Assembly (NCBI RefSeq): GCF_000327285.1
Contig: NZ_HE998567.1
Span: 1,410,967-1,474,966, forward strand
Direction of reading: 5' to 3'
Source: Holdemania massiliensis AP2
GTDB lineage: Bacteria; Bacillota_I; Bacilli_A; Erysipelotrichales; Erysipelotrichaceae
DNA: 64,000 nucleotides
A program made the translations under genes and the position numbers. The notes beneath the pieces are model-generated. The model was not told the DNA's origin. It worked only from the letters and a program-made list of their open reading frames with translations, and did no database searches. How positions within the stretch are numbered: position 1 is the first letter of the stretch; each line of letters starts with the position of its first letter. This document shows positions 8,488 to 17,556 of the stretch, piece by piece.

Positions 8488-8919
8488 ATGTATTTCGGTT
8501 TATGGATTTTAGTATTCTTGGGGGCTTTAATTGTTGAACTGGCGACCGCAACCAGTCTTGTCAGTATCTGGTTCTGTGTCGGAGCTTTGTTCGCCTTAGT
8601 TGCAATGGCGCTGAATCTGGCATTCATCTGGCAGGTTGTCATCTTCTTTGCGGCATCGCTTGTCTGTCTGGCAATGATCCGACCGATGGCCTCGCAGTAT
8701 CTGCGCGGCAACATTGTGGCCACGAACGCTGATCGTGTGATTGGCCGGCATGTCCAGCTGCTGAAAGACATTACCGGGGAAACCTGGGGGGAACTCAAGG
8801 TGAACGGTGTCGTCTGGAACGCATCCAGTGTTGACGGACATCCGATTGACGGCGGTTCTTTAGTCGAAATTGTTGCAATCGAGGGGGCTAAACTCCTCGT
8901 GAAAAAATTAGAGGACTGA
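8488..8919 (+). CDS. NfeD family membrane protein
   Basis: A 143-residue protein with two or three hydrophobic helices (residues about 4-70, including LVSIWFCVGALFALVAMALNL) and a C-terminal OB-fold-like domain (GRHVQLLKDITGETWGELKVNG, then VEIVAIEGAKLLVKKL). This is the short NfeD form. NfeD proteins pair with SPFH/stomatin proteins in membrane microdomains, and the partner gene follows 27 bp downstream. AAGGAGGTGAGG precedes the ATG. Confidence 0.88.
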   Translation: MYFGLWILVFLGALIVELATATSLVSIWFCVGALFALVAMALNLAFIWQVVIFFAASLVCLAMIRPMASQYLRGNIVATNADRVIGRHVQLLKDITGETWGELKVNGVVWNASSVDGHPIDGGSLVEIVAIEGAKLLVKKLED

Positions 8920-8946
8920 ATACTCAGTCAAGAAAGGAAATAAATT

Positions 8947-9861
8947 ATGAATGGGTTCTTACAGATTTTGATCTTCTTAGTTGTCTTTTTGATTGTGATT
9001 GCAGTTATCTGCTACTGCGTGCGAATTGTGCCGCAGGCTAAGGCTTACGTGGTTGAACGATTGGGGGCTTACCACAGCACATGGCATACCGGTCCGCACT
9101 TTATGGTTCCGTTTATTGACCGGGTTGCCAACAAAGTTTCTTTAAAGGAAATCGTTAAGGATTTCGATCCGCAGCCGGTTATCACGAAAGATAACGTTAC
9201 GATGCAGATCGACACTGTCGTTTATTTTCAGATTACTGATCCGAAGTTATACACTTATGGTGTTGAACGTCCGATCAGCGCATTGGAAAATCTGACCGCG
9301 ACAACCCTGCGTAATATCATCGGTGAATTGGAGCTGGATGAAACGCTGACTTCCCGCGATATCATCAACACCAAGATGCGGGCAATTCTAGACGAAGCGA
9401 CAGATCCTTGGGGCGTTAAAGTCGGCCGTGTGGAAGTTAAAAACATCATCCCGCCGCGCGATATTCAGGAATCCATGGAAAAACAGATGCGGGCTGAACG
9501 TGAACGCCGTGAGGCAATTCTGCGGGCGGAAGGTGAGAAGAAATCCGCAATTCTGACTGCTGAAGGTGAAAAAGAATCGATGATTCTGCGCGCTACAGCC
9601 AAGAAAGAAGCCATGATCGCGGAAGCGGAAGGCCAGGCTCAGGCTACCGAACGGTTATATGCCGCTCAGGCTAAAGGTATTGAGATGATTAAGAATTCAG
9701 ATCCAAGCATGGAATTCTTAACTTTAAAGGGCTATGAAGCCTTGCAGAAAATGGCAGATGGCAAAGCAACAAAGCTGATCATCCCAAGCAACCTGCAGGA
9801 TATCGCCGGAACCTTAGCTTCCTTATCCGAAGTTATTAAACCGGTTGACAACAAAGATTAA
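8947..9861 (+). CDS. SPFH / band 7 (stomatin-prohibitin-like) membrane protein
   Basis: A 304-residue protein: one N-terminal membrane helix (about residues 5-25), then a band-7 domain (PQAKAYVVERLGAYHSTWHTG; FDPQPVITKDNVTMQIDTVVYFQITDP), then a long charged helix rich in repeated RAEGEKKSAI/LTAEGEKESMI units (about 185-235), which is the family's oligomerising coiled coil. It ends in FLTLKGYEALQKMADGKATKLIIPS, shared with stomatin-like proteins. It probably forms ring or scaffold assemblies with the NfeD protein in the cytoplasmic membrane. A terminator follows directly. Confidence 0.9.
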   Translation: MNGFLQILIFLVVFLIVIAVICYCVRIVPQAKAYVVERLGAYHSTWHTGPHFMVPFIDRVANKVSLKEIVKDFDPQPVITKDNVTMQIDTVVYFQITDPKLYTYGVERPISALENLTATTLRNIIGELELDETLTSRDIINTKMRAILDEATDPWGVKVGRVEVKNIIPPRDIQESMEKQMRAERERREAILRAEGEKKSAILTAEGEKESMILRATAKKEAMIAEAEGQAQATERLYAAQAKGIEMIKNSDPSMEFLTLKGYEALQKMADGKATKLIIPSNLQDIAGTLASLSEVIKPVDNKD

Positions 9862-9863
9862 TG

Positions 9864-9897
9864 GAATAAGGCGCCGTCTTGACGCCTTTTCTTATTC
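9864..9897 (+). terminator. Terminator of the NfeD/SPFH operon
   Basis: GAATAAGGCG pairs with CGCCttttCTTATTC around a short loop, with Ts in the descending arm. Confidence 0.7.
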
Positions 9898-10027
9898 AGC
9901 AGTAAGTTTATCAATTCAAATCCGAAGTTGACCAAACGGAAGTATCCGCTGGATGGCTTTGTCTGAGATTGGATTTTTGCACATTCGTTTTACTGCCATA
10001 GATGGAAGTAACTAAAAGAGGAGTCCT

Positions 10028-10771
10028 ATGATTATGGAAAAACCAAGTTCAGCCACTATCCGTTTATTCTTTCTGACGCTAAGCTTGATCGGCCTTGGAA
10101 TTTTAAGCGCTATCTTGAAAATAACAATTTTATGGTTCATCTTATTTGCCGTCCTTTGTCTTTATTTCCTGATTCGCTATCATCGCAACATACGACGGGC
10201 CGACATTATTTTGGGTGCTGTTATGGCATTGACTGCCATGGTTTCCAATCCGCTAATGGGATTCTTTGTCTTTCCCGGCTATGTCGCCGCGATGGCAAAA
10301 ATACGTGACGCTCAGCATCCGATCGTCTTGTTTCATCATCAAAAACAAGAGCTCTGGAAAACCATTGGCTGGATCCTAGTCGCAGGGTCTGGTTTGGGAA
10401 TATTCAATCTTGGACTGGGCTTGGGTCATTTAACCGCGGCCCCTTCCTTTCGGTTCATTTTTCTGTTTGATGCCCTGCGGGCGGGTTTATTTGAGGAAAT
10501 CTTATTCCGGGTTCTTCTGTATGCCTTTTGCATTGAAGTTACCGGCGGCACTGAGCTAAACCGCGTACAATCGTTCTTCTGTCTGGTTAGCATGATCATG
10601 CCGCATGTGCTGATTCATTTTTCAGGAACGATTGAAATCGGCAGTTTAATCGTCATGACGTTGGCTTTTGGGCTGCCGTTTGCCTTGCTGCAATGGAAAG
10701 TAAATCTGACCTCTGCGATTGGAGCCCATGCCCTGGTCGATTTCATTCGTTTCCTTGTTTTTGGCGCGTAG
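10028..10771 (+). CDS. CPBP family intramembrane glutamic endopeptidase
   Basis: A 247-residue membrane protein with about seven hydrophobic helices. The CPBP (CAAX protease / bacteriocin-processing) signature is present: FEEILFR (the EExxxR motif), then PHVLIHF, then HALVDF near the C-terminus. Family members cleave within or near the membrane or give immunity to bacteriocins; no bacteriocin cluster is visible nearby, so the target is unknown. GAGGAGTCCT precedes the ATG at 10028; a second ATG six bases later is possible. Confidence 0.82.
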   Translation: MIMEKPSSATIRLFFLTLSLIGLGILSAILKITILWFILFAVLCLYFLIRYHRNIRRADIILGAVMALTAMVSNPLMGFFVFPGYVAAMAKIRDAQHPIVLFHHQKQELWKTIGWILVAGSGLGIFNLGLGLGHLTAAPSFRFIFLFDALRAGLFEEILFRVLLYAFCIEVTGGTELNRVQSFFCLVSMIMPHVLIHFSGTIEIGSLIVMTLAFGLPFALLQWKVNLTSAIGAHALVDFIRFLVFGA

Positions 10772-10848
10772 TCCCGTTATCCTGCTTTTCTAAGTTCCAC
10801 TGTTCTTTCTTCTTTCTGTGATATCGTTCCCTTAATTCTTTCCGCAAG

Positions 10849-10884
10849 CAAAAAGGAATACCGTTTGGCAGTATTCCTTTTTAG
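10849..10884 (-). terminator. Terminator of the GDPD gene
   Basis: AAAAAGGAATAC pairs with GTATTCCTTTTT around a 9-nt loop, just past the stop. It has T runs on both strands, so it may also stop plus-strand transcripts from the CPBP gene. Confidence 0.8.
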
Positions 10885-10885
10885 C

Positions 10886-12979
10886 TTATTCTTCCCAATC
10901 ATATACTGGATATCCTGATCCTTCAAATTCATAATATTGCGGATACCGTTCCTTGTAGGCATCGACTTCTGCTCGTGCCAGATCCGGATAATTAGTAATC
11001 AGTCCGCTGACGCCCATATCCAGATAGTTTCTCATTTTATCATAGTCATCCACGGTCCAGACATACACCGGCATCCAGGCCCGTCCCGCCTGTTCGAGAA
11101 AGCTCACCGAAATCTGACTTTCCTCCACAGCCAGAAAATCAATATTCCAGTTCCAAATTCGATAGTCCATTTCGCCGGCTGTTCCATAAACACAATATCC
11201 AATCCACCATTGTGGACGAAGCCGCTGCAGGATCTGTACTGCTTCGTAGTCGATCGACATAAAAATAGCCCGCGATACAAAATCTTCTTTTTCCACGACA
11301 TCAATAATTTTCTTAGCCATTTCTTTTTGATTGCCGTTTACGGGTTTCAATTCAATTAACAGCCCGGTTTCCTCTTCCCAGGTTTTCATCGCCGCGATCA
11401 GCTGCTGCAGCGTTGGAATTTTCCCTAACTTGCCATCGGTATCCGTCAATGTCAGCGCCTGCAGCTGTTCCACTGTCAAATCCGCAACTTTTTTATTCAC
11501 TCCCGCTAACCGTGACAACGTTGCATCATGGAAAACAACCGGAATCCCATCAGCACTCAGCTGGATGTCAATTTCCGCATAATCCGCCTGAGCGATAGCT
11601 GCCTGGCGAACGCTTTCAATCGTATTTTCCAGGGCATAAATAGATCCGCGGTGACCAATTGACCAGGGCTGATGTTCACGGGATAAAGGGCGAAGATAGA
11701 GATCAGCGCTGTACAGCACGGTTAAAATCATCAGTATCCGGATTAGCCAAGGATGCCGCTGCACAATCCGTCGCCGGCTTAACCAGCCATGAATTTTTTG
11801 ATAGACCCAATCCAGCTTGCTGAAAGTCGTCAAATGCAGCTTCTGCACCATATATCCTAAAAGATACAGCACGCCGGCAATAAGAATAATTGGCAATAGA
11901 ACAGAGATGAAATCAGGAAAGACTGCGGAAAGGAAAAAGTATAAGATAAAGACCGCTGTCAGACCGCTAAGCCAGGGATGACGATGAATCCATTGATGGA
12001 AGCCCTCCCAGGATTTCACCTTCTGAACACTCGCTGCGGTTACCCCGCGAACACGCTGTACAGCTTCATTGAGTTTCTCCGCTTCTTCGCTTTCCGGTTC
12101 TTCTTCCAGCATAACCACGCCCTGTGCAGAAACCAGACGAACCAGAAAATACAAAAATGCCAGACTCATCAAGAAAAAGCCGAACTGAATTAATAATGAC
12201 TGCGTTAAATAGAGGCGAAAGGTCGGCGACATAATTAAATTTTTCAAAAAAAACCGATTGAAATCAGAGTTGATCAGCAATGCCTTTGGCAGGAAGTTGA
12301 CGATCAGCCATTCCGCCAAAAACCAAACGCCGCATCCTAGCGCCAGCTTAGTCTTTGCCTTGTTGGTCAGCTGCTTCCATATCTGGATATTTTTACGAAC
12401 AGCCTGGCTGAGTTTCAAACGCTGAAAGATCATCAACAACGGCACAAAGATCAGAAAAATGCCGGCACCATACAGACAAATCCAGAAAGCACCGACGAGC
12501 ATCCGGCCTGCGGCTGTCAGCTGTAATTCGCCGATGACAAAGTCTGGTACACGCAACCGCGGAATCAGCGCATTGATATAAACCAGATGGACAACGGGCA
12601 GAAACAGGGCATAATACAAGGTGCATAAAGGCAGCTGCAGATTGCGGATTCCTTTCAATGAGAATACAGACTGTCGGCAGGCTTCACGAATAGAGAGCGA
12701 TTCTTGACGTTGGCCTTTATCAATCAGATGAAGGATAACGCCCAATTCAAAAACAATCAGTCCCGTGCCGACCAGCATATAAAACAATGCCAGCAAAATA
12801 CCGGGCACCGATAAAAATCCCATTACAATCTCGGAGTTAAAGGTCATTCCTGAACGAGCCCGACTGAGATAAAGACGAAGCAGCTGTCCCAACAGCGGAT
12901 TGACAAACAAATATAAACAAATTCGATAAATAATTTCAAACTGAATAATTTTTCCCAGCCACGGACACTTCTTTCTCAT
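10886..12979 (-). CDS. Membrane glycerophosphodiester phosphodiesterase
   Basis: A 697-residue two-part protein. Residues 1 to about 425 form a polytopic membrane domain with about eight helices, of the kind annotated as GDPD membrane domain. The C-terminal ~250 residues are a GDPD TIM-barrel: [13 protein letters not shown] (HR and E/N catalytic motif), [24 protein letters not shown] (metal-binding E/D and the general-acid His), [10 protein letters not shown] and VYVWTVDD. It should hydrolyse glycerophosphodiesters or trim lipoteichoic-acid/phospholipid products at the membrane face. A TGGTATAAT extended -10 lies upstream at 13006-13014. Confidence 0.88.
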   Translation of the reverse strand: MRKKCPWLGKIIQFEIIYRICLYLFVNPLLGQLLRLYLSRARSGMTFNSEIVMGFLSVPGILLALFYMLVGTGLIVFELGVILHLIDKGQRQESLSIREACRQSVFSLKGIRNLQLPLCTLYYALFLPVVHLVYINALIPRLRVPDFVIGELQLTAAGRMLVGAFWICLYGAGIFLIFVPLLMIFQRLKLSQAVRKNIQIWKQLTNKAKTKLALGCGVWFLAEWLIVNFLPKALLINSDFNRFFLKNLIMSPTFRLYLTQSLLIQFGFFLMSLAFLYFLVRLVSAQGVVMLEEEPESEEAEKLNEAVQRVRGVTAASVQKVKSWEGFHQWIHRHPWLSGLTAVFILYFFLSAVFPDFISVLLPIILIAGVLYLLGYMVQKLHLTTFSKLDWVYQKIHGWLSRRRIVQRHPWLIRILMILTVLYSADLYLRPLSREHQPWSIGHRGSIYALENTIESVRQAAIAQADYAEIDIQLSADGIPVVFHDATLSRLAGVNKKVADLTVEQLQALTLTDTDGKLGKIPTLQQLIAAMKTWEEETGLLIELKPVNGNQKEMAKKIIDVVEKEDFVSRAIFMSIDYEAVQILQRLRPQWWIGYCVYGTAGEMDYRIWNWNIDFLAVEESQISVSFLEQAGRAWMPVYVWTVDDYDKMRNYLDMGVSGLITNYPDLARAEVDAYKERYPQYYEFEGSGYPVYDWEE

Positions 12980-13302
12980 TATTGGAATCTCCTTTAAGCT
13001 GTCTTATTATACCACGTTTGCTTTTAAAGATTTCAATCAGATCCATTTTCCGATAAAAAGGGATCCTTCATTCTTAGATTGATTATTGAAATGACATCAT
13101 AGTGACAAAAAAAAACGTCAGCTTATTTACTGACGTTAAAGAAGCGAGAAAGGATTGGAGTTTCTGCAGAAATTGGCAATCCTTTTTTTGATCATTCAGC
13201 ATTTTTCATATTGCTTCCGAAATCCATTCTCAGGCTTTCTCAGACTGTGCAGCGAAATTGATTTCAGCTTGATCTGCCAATCTGTCCAACATGGCGGATT
13301 GA
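12980..13302. other. Intergenic region with promoter and hairpins, no gene
   Basis: Nearest the GDPD gene is its extended -10 (minus-strand TGGTATAAT). Further along are the terminator at 13104-13139, a second hairpin with a plus-strand T run (AAAGGATTG paired with CAATCCTTT, 13150-13188), and a small stem just past the ceramidase-like stop. I see no credible coding frame. Confidence 0.6.
13104..13139 (-). terminator. Terminator of the RR-HK-ceramidase-like operon
   Basis: AACGTCAG pairs with CTGACGTT around an 8-nt loop; the minus strand continues into a run of ten T. Confidence 0.8.
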
Positions 13303-14460
13303 TTAGGCCTGTGACAATTCCTGAATGACATTCAAAAATTCCAGCCGGTTATCAGCGCTTAAGGTATCCTGCAGCGATTCATAAGTCATTCCATCAAAGG
13401 AAGGCCCTGCAACGTAATGACTGTATCCCTGCGAATAACAGATCAGAGCACTGCGGCCTGGAATTGTGGCGGTATTGTATTCGCTGAACAGTTCAAATTC
13501 ACTGAAAATCAAACGGAAAGGGCCAATTTTCCAGGCTGTAAACGTCGTTTCATGACGCAGTTTTTCCGGATGAGCCAGGTTTTCGCGGCTTCGTTCTATC
13601 CCATATTGCAGCGTGATGCGTTCCCGCTCACTGTAATACTCAGGGATCACAAGCTCCGAGGGATCTTTCAGCTCATGATTCAGCTTAACAAGGCGTTCAC
13701 TGTAACCCAACTCGACTGGAAACAAAGGTACTGGTTTATTTAACAGACGATCAAATTCTTCGGCCATCCAAAAACCGAATTGTTCCATCTGTGCCGGTGT
13801 TTGTTCCTTACGGGTAAACCGGGTACTGACGTCGCCTGCCGCTGACTGCAGAAACGAAAAGAATTCATCCGGATACTGCGCATCCAGCTGCCGCATGGCA
13901 TAGCCTGGGTATTCTGAAGTGAAAAAGGGTGTATCCCCATTCAGTGATGTAGGATGACAGTTATAAATCAACAGAGAAGCAATTCGTTTTTCATTTTCAT
14001 AAAAACACAGTGCATGCGCAAAAATTTGATCCGTTGTCCAATGACTGATGCGGCTTTGGCCAATTCGGATAAACGGTTCAGCCACATAGCTGCACGTCAG
14101 CTCAGCTTCACGCAGGGTCAGCGGAATTAAGGCTTCACACACCTGATCCCGCACCTGATGGCGATAGCTTTCTACCCGCATGTCCGGCGCAAAATGGGTA
14201 TGCGTCCCGCTGATGATGACAACCGTCGGAAGGCCCCAGGCTTGTTCCAAACGCTCGCGAACATCCTTGACTAAGGTGATTGGTGCCTGCAGGGAATCCA
14301 AAGCGATATGCACATAACGGCTGCCGTTTTGTTCCAGCACGAGGATCCGCGCATACAGCGGATCACGCACAGTGTCCAAGGGCTGAACCTGCTGCGCAAA
14401 GCCCGCCGCCCGTATCGGTTCACGGGGATTGATGTTGAGTTTAACTGTTTGAATTTTCAT
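13303..14460 (-). CDS. Neutral/alkaline ceramidase-like hydrolase (N-terminal domain type)
   Basis: A 385-residue protein resembling the N-terminal domain of neutral ceramidases. Supporting motifs are the start (NPREPIRAAGF), RDPLYARILVLEQNGSRYVHIALDS, the zinc motif GTHTHFAPD and NCHPTSLNGDT, then QSAAGDVSTRF. It lacks a signal peptide and the family's C-terminal domain, so it is a short cytosolic-looking member; true ceramide hydrolysis is uncertain. Its start lies 20 bp inside the end of the histidine-kinase gene, so the two are translated from one message. Context suggests its product or substrate relates to the signal sensed by that kinase. Confidence 0.65.
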   Translation of the reverse strand: MKIQTVKLNINPREPIRAAGFAQQVQPLDTVRDPLYARILVLEQNGSRYVHIALDSLQAPITLVKDVRERLEQAWGLPTVVIISGTHTHFAPDMRVESYRHQVRDQVCEALIPLTLREAELTCSYVAEPFIRIGQSRISHWTTDQIFAHALCFYENEKRIASLLIYNCHPTSLNGDTPFFTSEYPGYAMRQLDAQYPDEFFSFLQSAAGDVSTRFTRKEQTPAQMEQFGFWMAEEFDRLLNKPVPLFPVELGYSERLVKLNHELKDPSELVIPEYYSERERITLQYGIERSRENLAHPEKLRHETTFTAWKIGPFRLIFSEFELFSEYNTATIPGRSALICYSQGYSHYVAGPSFDGMTYESLQDTLSADNRLEFLNVIQELSQA

Positions 14461-15862
14461 TCTTTTCCTCCCTGATTTTTTCCTTTTTCCCTTTCAGTTT
14501 CCCTTCCAGCTTACGCGGCTTTTCCCGTTTCAGGCCGCCCGGCCGGGAAATCCTGAAAATAACGCCATTATTAAGATTTTCAGCTTCCGCCCGATAACCA
14601 TACGTTGTGCAGACGCGGTAGACAATTGACAATCCGAGCCCGAATTTCCCATCCGTGCCTTTTTCATACGGTTTAAACAGTTTGCTTAAACGTTCTTCAC
14701 TCATAAGCGGTCCGTCATTCGCCACGGTCAGTTCTTTTTCATTCAATGTGATTACAATTTCATGCGTAGCATAACGAATGGAGTTATCCAGCAGATTTTC
14801 AACAACGACCCGCCATGGATCCTCTTCGCCATGGAAATAAATCTTTTCCAGCTGAGTTGAAATTTCCAGCTCGGGCCGGATCACTTTTAAGGAAAGAATC
14901 GCTTTATTGATCACAGCGCTCATATCCAGCGTATCCCCTGCCATCCCATCATCCGTCAGATAGCCCAGTTTGTTCAGCATGATCAAGCTGTACACTTTCT
15001 TTTCCAGACGATCGGCGTGTTCAATGATCACATCTACGCTCTTCTCCAGCGTTTCATACGGATAGATTCCATCCTTGATGCTTTCGCCATAGGATTTAAT
15101 CGTTGCGATCGGGGTTTTCAGATCATGCGAGATATTCTGAATCATTTCTTCCTTAATCTTTTCCTGCTTATCCAGCTCCTCTTTCATCGCGACCAGGGCC
15201 TGCGCCACCTGTCCGATTTCATCCCGCCGTTCGATATGCAGCTCGGCTTCCTCACCGCGGCTGACCTTCTCAATGTAATTACGGATTTGATTCAGCGGAT
15301 GGATCAGCGAGCTGATCCACAGCATCAGGCAGACAAACAACAGGGAAACAACCAGCACATTGAGATTGATGACACTGTTCAGCAGCATATTTTTAAAATC
15401 ACTGCGATAACTGTCGCTCATTAACGAAATTAAGATCGTGTGCGAATCCAATCGTGCCAGCGAATAAAAATACGTCTTGCGATCCTGCACATAGGCTCGA
15501 TCAGCAACCTCCTGAGCCAATCCATCCCCTTCTTCCAGCAGATGGGAAATCAGCTGCGGATCCAGCGATGTCGTGCCAATTTTGGAAAACTGCCGTGTTT
15601 CCTTATCGTAAAACAGGTGAATAATGCTGGGATCTGTATTCTCGGCAATTTCCTCAATATCCATATTCATCGAATAGTTGAAAGCAATATTGTTCTGTGC
15701 CCGATGCAGCATACTGTACATTTGCTTTTCTACAAATTCATTCACATTTTCTGACAAATAAACAAAGAAAAACACGGTGAAGACAGTGACGACCAGGAAG
15801 ATCAGCGTCAGCAGCTGCTGGGACAGCGACAGCTCTTTGAGCCAGATACGTAATCGTTTCAT
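14441..15862 (-). CDS. HAMP-domain sensor histidine kinase
   Basis: A 473-residue transmembrane kinase. Helix one is near residues 14-38, followed by a ~125-residue extracytoplasmic sensor, helix two (VVSLLFVCLMLWISSLI) and HAMP (PLNQIRNYIEKVSRGEEAELHIERRDEIGQV). The HisKA motif is ISHDLKTPIATIKSYGESI. The ATPase has N box NLLDNSIRYA, G1 VANDGPL, F box LFKPYEKG and G2 FGLGLSIV. The last ~30 residues are almost all Lys, Glu and Arg and overlap the next gene. It follows its response regulator directly (0-bp gap), so the pair is one operon. The signal is unknown. Confidence 0.9.
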   Translation of the reverse strand: MKRLRIWLKELSLSQQLLTLIFLVVTVFTVFFFVYLSENVNEFVEKQMYSMLHRAQNNIAFNYSMNMDIEEIAENTDPSIIHLFYDKETRQFSKIGTTSLDPQLISHLLEEGDGLAQEVADRAYVQDRKTYFYSLARLDSHTILISLMSDSYRSDFKNMLLNSVINLNVLVVSLLFVCLMLWISSLIHPLNQIRNYIEKVSRGEEAELHIERRDEIGQVAQALVAMKEELDKQEKIKEEMIQNISHDLKTPIATIKSYGESIKDGIYPYETLEKSVDVIIEHADRLEKKVYSLIMLNKLGYLTDDGMAGDTLDMSAVINKAILSLKVIRPELEISTQLEKIYFHGEEDPWRVVVENLLDNSIRYATHEIVITLNEKELTVANDGPLMSEERLSKLFKPYEKGTDGKFGLGLSIVYRVCTTYGYRAEAENLNNGVIFRISRPGGLKREKPRKLEGKLKGKKEKIREEKNENSNS

Positions 15863-16528
15863 TTATCCCAGCCGATATCCGAACCCATAAATCGTATGGA
15901 TACTCAAATTCGGCATCTTTTTCCGCAGCCGCCGCAGCGTATCATCCACGACCCGATCGGAACCAAAATAATTGACATCCCAAACCTGTTCAAGTATCTG
16001 TTCACGTAAAAACGCGGTTCCCTTATTCTTAACAAACAGCATTAACAAATCGAACTCTTTCGTTGTCAAATCCAGTTCGCGGCCTTTTTCAAAGACGAGC
16101 CGTTGAGCTTCATCAATTTCATAACCATCAACGACAATCCGATTCGCATCTTCCTTATAGGTTCGCTTCATAATGTTATTGATCCGCAATACAAGCTCTT
16201 TCGGTGAGAAGGGCTTAGTAATGTAATCATCACTGCCTTTTTCCAAACCGATGATGCGGTCGAACTCCTTATCCCGCGCCGACATGAAAACCACCGGCAC
16301 TTCCGGAGACTGCATTCGAATTTCTTCAATCAGATCAAAGCCGCTTTTATCATCAAGCATAATATCCAGAATCCAACAATGAACATCATCGTCCGAGGTA
16401 TGGGCAGAAGCTTCCTCATAGGTCAAATAAGAACGGACTTCGTAGCCTTCCTTTTCCAAGTATCGCTTGACCAGTTCATTGAGATCTTTTTCATCTTCCA
16501 CAATCGCTATTACTTTCTTCACTTGCAT
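15863..16528 (-). CDS. OmpR-family response regulator
   Basis: Receiver domain with acidic pocket EDEKD, phospho-acceptor in ILDIMLDD, T/S in VFMSARD and Lys in YITKPFSP, then a winged-helix DNA-binding domain ending TIYGFGYRLG. Cognate to the kinase at 14441-15862. The start is uncertain: the ATG at 16528 has GGGGTGAG directly before it, a GTG at 16522 has better spacing to the same site and would give a typical MKKVIAIVEDE start, and an upstream ATG at 16546 has no ribosome site. Confidence 0.88.
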   Translation of the reverse strand: MQVKKVIAIVEDEKDLNELVKRYLEKEGYEVRSYLTYEEASAHTSDDDVHCWILDIMLDDKSGFDLIEEIRMQSPEVPVVFMSARDKEFDRIIGLEKGSDDYITKPFSPKELVLRINNIMKRTYKEDANRIVVDGYEIDEAQRLVFEKGRELDLTTKEFDLLMLFVKNKGTAFLREQILEQVWDVNYFGSDRVVDDTLRRLRKKMPNLSIHTIYGFGYRLG

Positions 16529-16601
16529 CTCACCCCACGTTTCCATTGTATCAAATTTAACCCTGGAAATCCATGAAACCCGAAACGGGATCGGAATAAA
16601 A

Positions 16602-16632
16602 AGAAAACGAAGCCGGTCTTTACCGTTTCTTC
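16602..16632 (-). terminator. Terminator overlapping the end of the methyltransferase gene
   Basis: On the minus strand CGAAG-CGGT pairs with ACCG-CTTCG and a T-rich tail follows. The UAA stop of the methyltransferase lies in the loop. Confidence 0.6.
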
Positions 16633-17354
16633 GCTTTAAAAATAATCATCATCGGACGATGCCGTTCTTCTTCCATTTTCGGTACTTCGCGGATCAATTC
16701 CGCCGTTGGCTGCGGCTCTTGGATATCCTCCAGCTCAAAGCCATTGTGGATCAGCGCCTGTACGATCGTCGTCAAGGAATGATGATATTTCACAACTGGC
16801 GCCCCTAAGAAAATTGAATCCCGTCTTCCATCAAGAAAGTAACGCGTAACCGGCCATACTGGATCTGGATCGGAAGTTTGATCAAGCCATTGCTGACTGC
16901 CTTCAGCTGTAAAAATCGGATGTTCCATCGAAAAGATGAATTCTCCGCCTGGCCGCAGGGTTTTCGCAATCTGTTGAAACAAGGCACCCAGATTTTCAAT
17001 ATAATGCAGCGTCAGCGAGCTCAGAACCACGTCAAAACTTTCGCTTGGATAAGCATAGTCTTCAAGCGCTCCCTGCTGATATTCAATTCCTTCCAGCTGA
17101 TTGATCGTGCGGGCTTGATCCAGCATCTTCTCTGAAAGATCCATTCCCAAGACTGAAACCGCGCCGTTTTCCATCGCATATCGGCAATGCCAGCCATAAC
17201 CGCAGCCCAGATCCAGAACCTGTTTATTTGTGAAATCCGGAAGCATAGCCTGCAGCACTGGCCATTCGCCAGCCCCTGCCAAGCCTTTCTCCGATCTGCT
17301 CATATGACTGTATTTTTCAAAAAAATCCTGATCATCATAGCGATTCTCTTTCAT
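16620..17354 (-). CDS. Class I SAM-dependent methyltransferase
   Basis: A 244-residue Rossmann-fold methyltransferase. Motif I is VLDLGCGYGWHCRYA, motif II contains LGMDLSEKML, and motif post-II is FDVVLSSLTLHYIENL. It resembles UbiE/BioC-type small-molecule methyltransferases, but the substrate is not readable. Single gene, flanked by a terminator downstream and a 200-bp gap upstream. Confidence 0.85.
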   Translation of the reverse strand: MKENRYDDQDFFEKYSHMSRSEKGLAGAGEWPVLQAMLPDFTNKQVLDLGCGYGWHCRYAMENGAVSVLGMDLSEKMLDQARTINQLEGIEYQQGALEDYAYPSESFDVVLSSLTLHYIENLGALFQQIAKTLRPGGEFIFSMEHPIFTAEGSQQWLDQTSDPDPVWPVTRYFLDGRRDSIFLGAPVVKYHHSLTTIVQALIHNGFELEDIQEPQPTAELIREVPKMEEERHRPMMIIFKAKKR

Positions 17355-17505
17355 AATTTATCCTTCTTTCCTTTCCTGTCAGCGAATTTAACGCTGCTTT
17401 AATCCTTCTTTATTTTATCCCGATCATTCCTGAAAAGCGATGTTTTTTTGCATTAGATCTTCTTGGTCAAGACAGTATCAAGAGCATTATGAACTATGTT
17501 TTTTA

Positions 17506-17540
17506 AGAAAAAGGAACACCGCGCAGCAGCATTCCTTCTC
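17506..17540 (-). terminator. Terminator of the cdaA-cdaR-glmM operon
   Basis: AAGGAAT pairs with GTTCCTT around a GC-rich loop, followed by TTTCTT on the minus strand. Confidence 0.65.
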
Positions 17541-17556
17541 ATCTTTTTTTCTTCGA

